Source: Alphaproteobacteria bacterium
Lineage (GTDB): Bacteria > Pseudomonadota > Alphaproteobacteria > Reyranellales > Reyranellaceae
Assembly (NCBI GenBank): GCA_947474005.1
Contig: CANJHI010000014.1
Coordinates: 1 to 54,832 of the forward strand
Length of the DNA: 54,832 bases
Direction: 5' to 3'
Shown here: one piece after another, positions 7,519 through 13,814 of the stretch
Layout: each line of letters starts with the position of its first letter
Position numbering within the stretch: position 1 is the first letter of the stretch
Program-made: the position numbers and the translations under genes
The notes under the pieces: generated by a model
What the model was told of the DNA's origin: nothing
The model's database searches: none
The model's input: the letters and a program-made list of their open reading frames with translations, nothing else

Positions 7519-7640
7519 CCGGGTACCGACTACCCGGTAATTGCCGCGGGACCTCCCCTGGTCCTCCAGGGAACTATACCCGGCGGGCGCGCCGGGCGGG
7601 GCATGGCCAAAGGTTCAAGCGCCGACCCGGGAAATCCCGG
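7519..7640. other. Cluster of four perfect hairpins
   Basis: The perfect inverted repeats are CCGGGTA/TACCCGG (7519-7537), CCCTGG/CCAGGG (7556-7571), CCCGGCG/CGCCGGG (7579-7596) and CCGGGA/TCCCGG (7627-7640). Four such stems in 122 bases suggest a folded RNA on one strand: a guaD leader if read on plus, or a transcript of the promoter-like element at 7668-7696 if read on minus. Confidence 0.45.
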
Positions 7641-7657
7641 ACAGGCCTCGTGCGATG

Positions 7658-7699
7658 GTATCAAAAATATAGCACAGAACCTGCTGAACCTGTCAAATT
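7658..7699 (-). repeat. Dispersed promoter-like element, copy A
   Basis: Read on the minus strand, TTGACA (7696-7691) and GCTATA (7673-7668) are 17 bases apart and enclose GGTTCAGCAGGTTC. The same arrangement, with the same GGTTCAGCAG core and TTTGATAC end, recurs at 43553-43593. It is a good match to a vegetative promoter pointing away from guaD; it may equally be a conserved fragment of a mobile element. Confidence 0.6.
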
Positions 7700-7766
7700 A
7701 TATTTGAACTTTCTCAAGTGCTGGCAATGCCTGCAGATTCCGGCGTCTTCCCCCCGGAAGCTTTCG

Positions 7767-9131
7767 ATGCGAACGTGGCTTGAAATGATCCCTCCCACAG
7801 CTCGAATGACGGCCGTGCGCGGTCCGGCGCTGACCTTCACCGGCGATCCCTTCCGCGACGGTCTCGAGGCCACGATGGTCCACGAACCCGACGCCATCGT
7901 GGCCATGGCCGACGGCCACATCGTCCACTTCGGACCGGCGAGCCTCATCGCACCGCTGCTGCCGGCGGGTACCGAGGTCCTCGACTACGGCAAAGACGCA
8001 CTCATCTCGGCAGGCTTCGTCGACACCCACGTCCACTATCCGCAGACGCCGATGATCGCCAGCCATGGCGCGCAGCTTCTGGACTGGCTGAACAAGTACA
8101 CGTTCCCGACCGAACTCAGGTTCGCCGACAAGGCATACGCGCGCGAGATCGCCAGGCTGTTCCTGCGCGAGAACCTGCGCAACGGGATCACGACGAGCTG
8201 CGTCTACTGCACGGTCCATCCGCAATCGGTCGATGCCCTGTTCGAGGAAGCCGAGGAAATCGGCCTGCGCCTGGCCGCGGGCAAGGTGTTGATGGACCGC
8301 AACGCGCCGGCGGCGCTGCTCGACACGGCCCAGTCGGGATACGACGAATCGCTGGCGCTGATCCGGAAATGGCACGGCCGCGGCAGGCTGCTCTACGCCA
8401 TCACGCCGCGATTCGCCGGCACCAGCACGCCCGGGCAACTCGCCGCCGCAGGGGCGTTGTGGCGGGAAAACCGCGACTGCCTGATGCAGACCCATATCGC
8501 CGAGTCGCGGGACGAGGTCGCCTGGATCAAGGAATTGTTCCCCGATCGACGGAACTATCTCGATGTCTACGACCACCATGGCCTGTGCGGCGAGCGTGCC
8601 GTCTTCGGGCACGGCATCTGGCTGGACGAACCCGAGATGCATCACCTGCACGCGAGCGGCGCCGCGATCGCCCATTGCCCGACGTCAAATTTCTTTCTCG
8701 GCAGCGGCGCCTTCGACCTGGCACGCGCCGTCCGGAAAGAGCGACCGGTGCGAGTGGGATTGGGAACCGACATCGGCGGCGGCACGTCCTTCTCGATCAT
8801 GGCGACGCTCGACGCCGCCTATAAGGCGAGCCAACTCAACGGCCAGTCCCTGTCGGCCGGGCACGCCTACTATCTCGCCACCCGGGGCTCTGCCCGGGCG
8901 ATGTATCTCGATGACAAGGTCGGCAGTATCGCCGCCGGCATGGAAGCCGATCTCGTGGTGCTCGACCTGCGGTCGACGCCGCTGATCGACTTTCGCATGA
9001 ACGAGGCCCGGACCTTTGCCGAACAGCTCTTCGTCCAGATGACCCTGGGAGACGACCGGGCGGTCCAGGCCACATACGTGGCCGGACGACGGGCCTATGC
9101 CCGCAAATCAGGCACCAGCCCCTCTCCATAG
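7767..9131 (+). CDS. guaD: Guanine deaminase
   Basis: This amidohydrolase converts guanine to xanthine. Metal ligands are visible in VDTHVHYPQ, in MQTHIAES, in FGHGIW and in LGTDIGGGTSFS, and the family stretch LDWLNKYTFPTE follows the first. With the ATG at 7767 the protein has 454 residues; GGAAG six bases upstream favours this start, whereas in-frame ATGs at 7785 and 7806 (MTAVRGPALTF) agree better with the E. coli enzyme (439 residues). No xanthine dehydrogenase or purine transporter gene is adjacent. It stands alone after a long non-coding spacer, so it probably has its own leader and control. Confidence 0.93.
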   Translation: MRTWLEMIPPTARMTAVRGPALTFTGDPFRDGLEATMVHEPDAIVAMADGHIVHFGPASLIAPLLPAGTEVLDYGKDALISAGFVDTHVHYPQTPMIASHGAQLLDWLNKYTFPTELRFADKAYAREIARLFLRENLRNGITTSCVYCTVHPQSVDALFEEAEEIGLRLAAGKVLMDRNAPAALLDTAQSGYDESLALIRKWHGRGRLLYAITPRFAGTSTPGQLAAAGALWRENRDCLMQTHIAESRDEVAWIKELFPDRRNYLDVYDHHGLCGERAVFGHGIWLDEPEMHHLHASGAAIAHCPTSNFFLGSGAFDLARAVRKERPVRVGLGTDIGGGTSFSIMATLDAAYKASQLNGQSLSAGHAYYLATRGSARAMYLDDKVGSIAAGMEADLVVLDLRSTPLIDFRMNEARTFAEQLFVQMTLGDDRAVQATYVAGRRAYARKSGTSPSP

Positions 9132-9149
9132 TGTGAAATTTGGATGGCA

Positions 9150-9165
9150 CACCATAAATATGGTG
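9150..9165. promoter_or_regulatory. Perfect 16-bp palindrome after guaD
   Basis: CACCATA-AA-TATGGTG is a perfect inverted repeat starting 18 bases after the guaD stop. Its AT-rich centre could serve as the -10 region and operator of the RNA that seems to follow. The regulator is unknown. Confidence 0.45.
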
Positions 9166-9347
9166 GCCGGCCTCCTTCGTTCGGGGTACGATTTCCACGG
9201 TAGCTGAAGGAGGTTGCTTATCCGTCCAAGGACTTTGCGCCCCGACGGAGTTTGGATCACTGGCGGATCACCCGCCGAGTGCCCTCTCAACCGCACCTTC
9301 CGTACTGCCCATCGTCGACGCCTCCGCTTGCGGGGGCGTTTTTTATT
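9166..9347 (+). ncRNA. Candidate structured small RNA or phoH leader
   Basis: No protein fits this stretch. CCTCCTTC (9171-9178) is perfectly complementary to GAAGGAGG (9206-9213), giving an 8-bp stem that buries a full Shine-Dalgarno-like sequence. GGCGG-ATCA-CCGCC (9265-9279 region) gives another stem, and the unit ends at a strong intrinsic terminator (9319-9347). A palindrome sits at its 5' side. The whole looks like a discrete RNA of about 180 bases. I cannot assign it to a known family. Confidence 0.45.
9319..9347 (+). terminator. Intrinsic terminator upstream of the phoH-like gene
   Basis: CGCCTCCG (9319-9326) pairs with CGGGGGCG (9331-9338) with one G-T pair and loop CTTG, followed by TTTTTTATT. 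It lies 187 bases after guaD and 47 bases before the PhoH-like start, so it ends either guaD or the candidate RNA. Confidence 0.85.
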
Positions 9348-9394
9348 GTCGGCGATCGGCTCCGTTCCTCTGTCCCAGCCTCCGGAGTATGCAA

Positions 9395-10120
9395 ATGGCA
9401 AAACGCGCCACACGCCGCGCCAAGCTGCACGCCATCGACGGCGCCCGTGTCCACAATCTCGTCTTCGACAAGTCTCCGGCCAATGACAGGGATCAGAGCT
9501 ACCTCCGAAAAGTTCGACCGCGCAGCGACAACCAACGCATATTGATGGAGGCCATAGAGGCCAAACCGCTCACCGTCGCTCTCGGCCCGGCCGGTACCGG
9601 CAAGACCTATCTGGCGATCTGCGCCGCCGTCGAGGCGCTGGATTCCGGCTCGGTGACACGCATCGTGCTGTCGCGGCCCGCTGTCGAAGCCGGGGAAAAT
9701 CTCGGCTTCCTGCCGGGCGACATGCGCGAAAAGCTCGATCCCTACCTGCGACCGCTGTGGGATGCGCTGAACGACCGGCTGGGCGCCAAGCGGCTGCGCC
9801 AGCATCTCGACGATGGCACGATCGAAATTGCCCCGGTGGCATTCATGCGCGGTCGCACGCTCAACAACAGCTTCGTGCTGATCGACGAAGCGCAGAACTG
9901 CACCTATGGCCAGCTCAAGATGCTGCTGACGCGGCTGGGTTGGCACTCGACCATGGTCATGACCGGAGACCCCGACCAGACCGACCTGCTGCCGGAACTC
10001 TCGGGCCTGGCATCGATCGGAAGGAAACTGGACGGTCTCGACGATGTGGCGGTGGTGCATCTCACCGACCAGGACGTCGTTCGCCACCCTCTCGTCGGGC
10101 GCATGCTGTCAGTGCTCTGA
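9395..10120 (+). CDS. PhoH-family ATPase
   Basis: The 241-residue product is a single PhoH domain: Walker A in LGPAGTGKTYLA (about residues 63-74), the conserved RPAVEAGENLGFLPGD and a Walker B region FVLIDEAQNCT, followed by MTGDPDQTDL. PhoH proteins are cytosolic ATP-binding proteins; some are phosphate-starvation induced and related ones take part in RNA or ribosome metabolism. The N-terminus is basic. I chose the ATG at 9395 since GGAG lies seven bases ahead; the ATG two codons earlier is too close. It is monocistronic and preceded by a terminator. Confidence 0.9.
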   Translation: MAKRATRRAKLHAIDGARVHNLVFDKSPANDRDQSYLRKVRPRSDNQRILMEAIEAKPLTVALGPAGTGKTYLAICAAVEALDSGSVTRIVLSRPAVEAGENLGFLPGDMREKLDPYLRPLWDALNDRLGAKRLRQHLDDGTIEIAPVAFMRGRTLNNSFVLIDEAQNCTYGQLKMLLTRLGWHSTMVMTGDPDQTDLLPELSGLASIGRKLDGLDDVAVVHLTDQDVVRHPLVGRMLSVL

Positions 10121-10437
10121 CGCGACCGAATTTATCCACAGATCGAAGCGCGGCGGACGATTGGACTGAATCGGGAACGTCCGCCGCGGCCAGCAGAATA
10201 TGCAGGTAGATATTTATCTAAATAACGTAAATAATTCAGATAGTTAGGCCTCACCCAGAGGCTGGGTGCCACCGTGTCAGCATTGAGTCAATACAGTGAC
10301 GTTGACGTAACGTCGGACTGACGTTGGGTTTCTGCACAGACTTCCCCACACGCCCATATCGTCTTGTCGCCGAGCATCCGTCGACCCATTGTGCGCGCCC
10401 ATCCGGACCACCCTCCGGCCTCAAGCGATCACGCCCC
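10121..10437. other. AT-rich spacer between the phoH-like gene and uvrC
   Basis: This 317-base spacer holds an AT-rich island (10200-10247) with AGATA-TT-TATCT, a 7-bp hairpin CACCCAG/CTGGGTG (10252-10268) without a T-run, and three TGACGT motifs (10297, 10303, 10319), of which the middle one forms the palindrome GACGT-A-ACGTC (10304-10314). These look like regulatory DNA for uvrC. I see no gene; the uvrC frame is open from 10324 but lacks a good start before 10438. Confidence 0.5.
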
Positions 10438-12330
10438 GTGAGCACCGAAACCGAGACCGAAACCGACCTGAAACAGAGCGATGGATCGCTTGCCGATGGC
10501 ATGCGGATCATCGCCGAGTTCGTGCGTACGCTGCCGCGCAAGCCGGGCGTCTATCGCATGATCGCGGCCGACGGCGAGGTCCTCTACGTCGGCAAGGCGA
10601 AGTCGCTGCGCAGCAGGGTCGCGGCCTACACCCAGCCGACCCGGCTGGTGACGCGCCTGATGCGGATGGTGTCGGCGACCACCAACATGGAATTCTCGGT
10701 CACCGACAGCGAAGCCGAAGCGCTGCTGCTCGAGAACAACCTGATCAAGCGCTTCCGGCCGCGCTTCAACGTGCTGCTGCGCGACGACAAGTCGTTCCCC
10801 TACATCGTCATCCGCCGCGACACCGAATGGCCGCAACTCGCCAAGCACCGCGGCACGCGCGAGGCCGGCAACGAATATTTCGGCCCCTTCGCCTCGGCCA
10901 CTTCGGTCAACCGGACGCTTTACGCCCTGCAGCGCGCCTTCCCGTTGCGCTCCTGCTCCGACGGCGTGTTCTCGACCCGCACGCGGCCCTGCCTGCAGTA
11001 CCAGATCAAGCGCTGCACGGCGCCGTGCGTAGGTCGCATCGACAAACCCGAGTATGCCGCAATCGTCGACGAGGTCCGCGGCTTCCTGGGTGGGCGCAAC
11101 CGCGAGATCCAGCAGGCGTTGTCGCAGCGCATGGAGCAGGCCTCGGCCAGTCTCGAATTCGAAGGCGCCGCGGTGCTGCGCGATCGCATCCGCGCGCTGA
11201 CGCAGATCCAGTCGCATCAATCGATCAGCCTGCCGTCGATCGAGGAAGCCGACATCTTTGCCGCCCACGCTGACGGCGGCCAAGTGTGTGTCCAGGTGTT
11301 CTTCCTGCGCGCCGGCCAGAACCTCGGCAACCGCGCCTATTTCCCGAGCCACGCGCGCGAACTCGACGAGCCCGCCGTGCTGTCGGCCTTCATCGGCCAG
11401 TTCTATGAGGCGCGCCCGGCGCCCAAGCTGATCCTGACGAGCCATGATGTCGTCGAGCGCGAGTTGCTGGAAAGCGCGCTCGCCATCAGCGCCGGACACA
11501 AGGTCGAGATCCGGCACCCGAAGCGCGGCGACCAGAAGGATGCGCTCGATCAGGCGGTTTCGAACGCCCGCGAGGCGCTGGCACGGCGGTTGGCCGAGCG
11601 CGGCACGCAACGCACGCTGCTAGAAGGCGTGGCGCGCGTCTTCGGACTGGATGCACCGCCCGAGCGGATCGAGGTCTATGACAACAGCCATATCCAGGGC
11701 GCCGCGCCGATCGGCGCCATGATCGTCGCCGGGCCCGAGGGCTTCATGAAGAACGCCTACCGCAAGTTCAACATCAAGACCGAGGGCGCGGCGGGTGACG
11801 ATTTCGCCATGATGCGCGAGGTCATGAGCCGCCGCTTCGGGCGCGCGCTGAAGGAAAACCCCGAGCGCGACGAAGAGCATTGGCCCGATCTCGTCCTGAT
11901 CGACGGCGGCCAGGGCCAGCTCGAGGCCGCGCGCCAGGTGGCGATCGAGCTCGGCCTGGAAGACATCGCCATGGTCGGCATCGCCAAGGGCCCCGACCGC
12001 AATGCGGGACGCGAGCGGTTCTTCACGCCCGGACGGCCGCCCTTCTCGCTCGAGCCGCGCGATCCCGTGCTCTATTTCCTCCAGCGCCTGCGCGACGAGG
12101 CGCATCGCTTCGCGATCGGCACTCACCGCACGCGCCGTGCAGCCGACCTTACGCGCTCGGCGCTCGACGAGGTGCCGGGCATCGGCGCCGGGCGCAAACG
12201 CGCCCTGCTCAACCACTTCGGCAGCGCCCGTGCCGTGGCCGTGGCCACGCTCGAGGACATCAAATCGGTGCCGGGCATCTCCGGCACGACCGCCCAGAAA
12301 ATCCATGACCACTTCAGGGGCGGTCGCTAA
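10438..12330 (+). CDS. uvrC: UvrABC system protein C
   Basis: The incision subunit of nucleotide excision repair has 630 residues from the GTG at 10438. It shows the GIY-YIG nuclease domain (KPGVYRMIAADGEVLYVGKA, about residues 33-52), a UVR helix near residue 240 (SLEFEGAAVLRDRIRAL), the RNase-H-like C-terminal nuclease (IEVYDNSHIQG, with the catalytic Asp; LVLIDGGQGQL) and a terminal helix-hairpin-helix pair (DEVPGIGAGRKRALLNHFG, VPGISGTTAQKIHDHF). The N-terminal extension before EFVRTLPRKPG is variable in the family, so the exact start is uncertain. pgsA follows after 11 bases. Confidence 0.95.
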   Translation: MSTETETETDLKQSDGSLADGMRIIAEFVRTLPRKPGVYRMIAADGEVLYVGKAKSLRSRVAAYTQPTRLVTRLMRMVSATTNMEFSVTDSEAEALLLENNLIKRFRPRFNVLLRDDKSFPYIVIRRDTEWPQLAKHRGTREAGNEYFGPFASATSVNRTLYALQRAFPLRSCSDGVFSTRTRPCLQYQIKRCTAPCVGRIDKPEYAAIVDEVRGFLGGRNREIQQALSQRMEQASASLEFEGAAVLRDRIRALTQIQSHQSISLPSIEEADIFAAHADGGQVCVQVFFLRAGQNLGNRAYFPSHARELDEPAVLSAFIGQFYEARPAPKLILTSHDVVERELLESALAISAGHKVEIRHPKRGDQKDALDQAVSNAREALARRLAERGTQRTLLEGVARVFGLDAPPERIEVYDNSHIQGAAPIGAMIVAGPEGFMKNAYRKFNIKTEGAAGDDFAMMREVMSRRFGRALKENPERDEEHWPDLVLIDGGQGQLEAARQVAIELGLEDIAMVGIAKGPDRNAGRERFFTPGRPPFSLEPRDPVLYFLQRLRDEAHRFAIGTHRTRRAADLTRSALDEVPGIGAGRKRALLNHFGSARAVAVATLEDIKSVPGISGTTAQKIHDHFRGGR

Positions 12331-12341
12331 GGTCGCCAGAC

Positions 12342-12917
12342 ATGCTGTTCAATCTTCCCAACATGCTGACCTTGTCGCGGATCGTGGCGATTCCGCTGGT
12401 CGTCGCGTGTTTCTGGCTCGATCGCGGCTGGGCGCAGTGGCTGTCGATGATCCTGTTCGTGATCGCGGCGGTGACCGACTGGTTCGACGGTTACTTCGCG
12501 CGCCGCTACCATCAGATCTCCCGCTTCGGCCGCTTCCTGGATCCGATCGCCGACAAGCTGCTGGTCGCCGCCGCGCTGGTGATGCTGGTCGACAACCACA
12601 CGCTGCGCGGCGTCAACGTCCTGGCGGCAATGATCATCCTGGCACGCGAGATCCTGGTCTCCGGCCTGCGCGAGTTCCTGGCCGAGCTCAGGGTCGGCCT
12701 GCCGGTGAGCGCGCTCGCCAAGTGGAAGACCGCCGTGCAGATGGTGGCCATTGCCGCCCTGCTGGTGGGCGACGCGGCCTCGCCTTACGTCACGCAGGCA
12801 GGCATCGTGCTGATCTGGATCGCCGCGGCGCTCACCCTGATCACCGGTTACGACTACCTGCGGACCGGCCTCAAGCACATGGCCGAGGATTCTCCGCCGC
12901 CGGGTGGCCAGAAATGA
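12342..12917 (+). CDS. pgsA: CDP-diacylglycerol-glycerol-3-phosphate 3-phosphatidyltransferase
   Basis: This 191-residue membrane enzyme makes phosphatidylglycerol phosphate. The CDP-alcohol phosphotransferase signature D(x)2DG(x)2AR(x)8G(x)3D(x)3D is present from DWFDGYFARR to FLDPIADK (about residues 46-72). Hydrophobic segments cover most of the rest, and LPNMLTLSRI at the N-terminus is typical. It lies in uvrC-pgsA-moaD-moaE, an order common in alphaproteobacteria, and its stop overlaps the moaD start as ATGA. Confidence 0.95.
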   Translation: MLFNLPNMLTLSRIVAIPLVVACFWLDRGWAQWLSMILFVIAAVTDWFDGYFARRYHQISRFGRFLDPIADKLLVAAALVMLVDNHTLRGVNVLAAMIILAREILVSGLREFLAELRVGLPVSALAKWKTAVQMVAIAALLVGDAASPYVTQAGIVLIWIAAALTLITGYDYLRTGLKHMAEDSPPPGGQK

Positions 12918-13165
12918 AAGTGCGCTATTTCGCCTGGATGAAGCGCACCGTCGGCGTGGCGGAGGAAGAGATCGTTCTGCCCGCCGATGTCCGCACGGTG
13001 GGTGAACTGGTGGAATGGCTGCGCACCCGCAGCAGTGGCCACGCCGAAGCACTGGCCGCAGGCGCCGCCTTCGGTGCGGCGGTCGACCAGCGCACCGCGA
13101 CGTTCGATGTTCGCCTCGCCGGCGCCAGCGAAGTCGCGTTCTTTCCTCCGTTCACCGGCGGCTAG
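12914..13165 (+). CDS. moaD: Molybdopterin synthase sulfur carrier subunit
   Basis: This 83-residue ubiquitin-fold protein starts MKVRYFAWMKR and ends in FFPPFTGG; the C-terminal Gly-Gly is the site that is adenylated and thiocarboxylated for sulfur transfer to precursor Z. It overlaps the pgsA stop by four bases (ATGA) and is followed after 17 bases by moaE, its catalytic partner. The ThiF-like protein at 15816-16772 could be its activating enzyme as well as that of ThiS. Confidence 0.92.
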   Translation: MKVRYFAWMKRTVGVAEEEIVLPADVRTVGELVEWLRTRSSGHAEALAAGAAFGAAVDQRTATFDVRLAGASEVAFFPPFTGG

Positions 13166-13182
13166 CGCCCGATGGCATTGCA

Positions 13183-13653
13183 ATGACCGTACGCGTCCAG
13201 GAAGCCGACTTCGACGTCGGCGCCGAACTCGAGCGCCTGACCAACGGCAACCGGCGGATCGGCGGGCTGGTGGTGTTCGTCGGTCTGGTGCGCGAGATGC
13301 ATTTGCGCGACGGCCTGCATCGCGAGCGCATCGAGGCGCTCACGCTCGAGCACTACCCGGGCATGACCGAGAAGGCGCTCGAGGACATCGAAACCGAGGC
13401 CCGGCGGCGCTGGACGCTGGAGGCGACGCTGATCGTGCATCGCCACGGCCGCCTCGAAGCCGGCGACCGCATCGTTCTCGTGGCGGTCGGGTCGCCGCAT
13501 CGCGATGCTGCTTTCGAGGCCTGCGAATTCCTGGTCGATTGGCTGAAAACCAAGGCGCCGTTCTGGAAACTCGAAGAGACACCGGTCGGCGAAAAGTGGG
13601 TCGAAGCCCACGAGGGCGACGACGCCGCCGCCGCACGCTGGGCGAAGAAGTGA
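13183..13653 (+). CDS. moaE: Molybdopterin synthase catalytic subunit
   Basis: The 156-residue protein matches MoaE: GGLVVFVGLVRE near residue 30, LEHYPGMTEKAL, VIHRxGxLxxGD as VHRHGRLEAGDRIVLVAV, and the C-terminal KTKAPFWKLEE with the active-site Lys. It forms a heterotetramer with MoaD and converts precursor Z to molybdopterin. The start at 13183 (MTVRVQEADFD) fits the family length (about 150 residues). It is the last gene of the uvrC-pgsA-moaD-moaE run and is followed by a palindromic repeat. Confidence 0.93.
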   Translation: MTVRVQEADFDVGAELERLTNGNRRIGGLVVFVGLVREMHLRDGLHRERIEALTLEHYPGMTEKALEDIETEARRRWTLEATLIVHRHGRLEAGDRIVLVAVGSPHRDAAFEACEFLVDWLKTKAPFWKLEETPVGEKWVEAHEGDDAAAARWAKK

Positions 13654-13682
13654 GCTAGGGCTTAGCGACATTAGGTTCGTCC

Positions 13683-13804
13683 GTCGTCCCGACCGAAGCG
13701 CGTAGCGCGTAGCGGAGGGACCTCCTCTCCACGATAAGCTGCCACCGCTAGAGAGAAGGCCCCTCGGCTCAGCGCGGAGGTTACTCCGCGCGACTCGGGG
13801 CGAC
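13683..13804. repeat. Imperfect palindromic intergenic repeat
   Basis: GTCGTCCCGA (13683-13692) and TCGGGGCGAC (13795-13804) bracket this unit as nearly matching inverted ends. Inside are a tandem CGCGTAG duplication and a hairpin CGCGGAG-GTTA-CTCCGCG. The right arm CTCCGCGCGACTCGGGGCGAC resembles the arm of the perfect palindrome at 50843-50892, so both belong to one repeat family. It sits between the convergent moaE and thioredoxin-reductase-like genes. Confidence 0.65.
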
Positions 13805-13814
13805 GGGTGTCCGT

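Larger units (their letters stand above)
7276..7766. other. Long non-coding spacer before guaD
   Basis: I see no convincing gene in these 491 bases. They hold, in order: four copies of the heptamer TGTCACA (7295-7365), a GC-rich stretch, four close perfect hairpins (7519-7640), and a 42-base AT-rich element that recurs at 43553-43593. Composition and repeats suggest remnants of a mobile element, a structured RNA, or both. Confidence 0.6.

Noticed and set aside
9166..9347. The candidate RNA as 6S, 4.5S or tmRNA.
   Set aside because: None of their known conserved sequences (such as GGAAGCAGC-type SRP loops or the tmRNA ends) could be found.
9214..9486. A plus-strand frame starting right behind GAAGGAGG.
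   Set aside because: The start would have no spacing from the site and the frame crosses an intrinsic terminator and the PhoH-like gene.
10429..11610. A 393-codon frame opposite uvrC.
   Set aside because: UvrC on the other strand has all its motifs; this frame shows only composition bias and no known fold.
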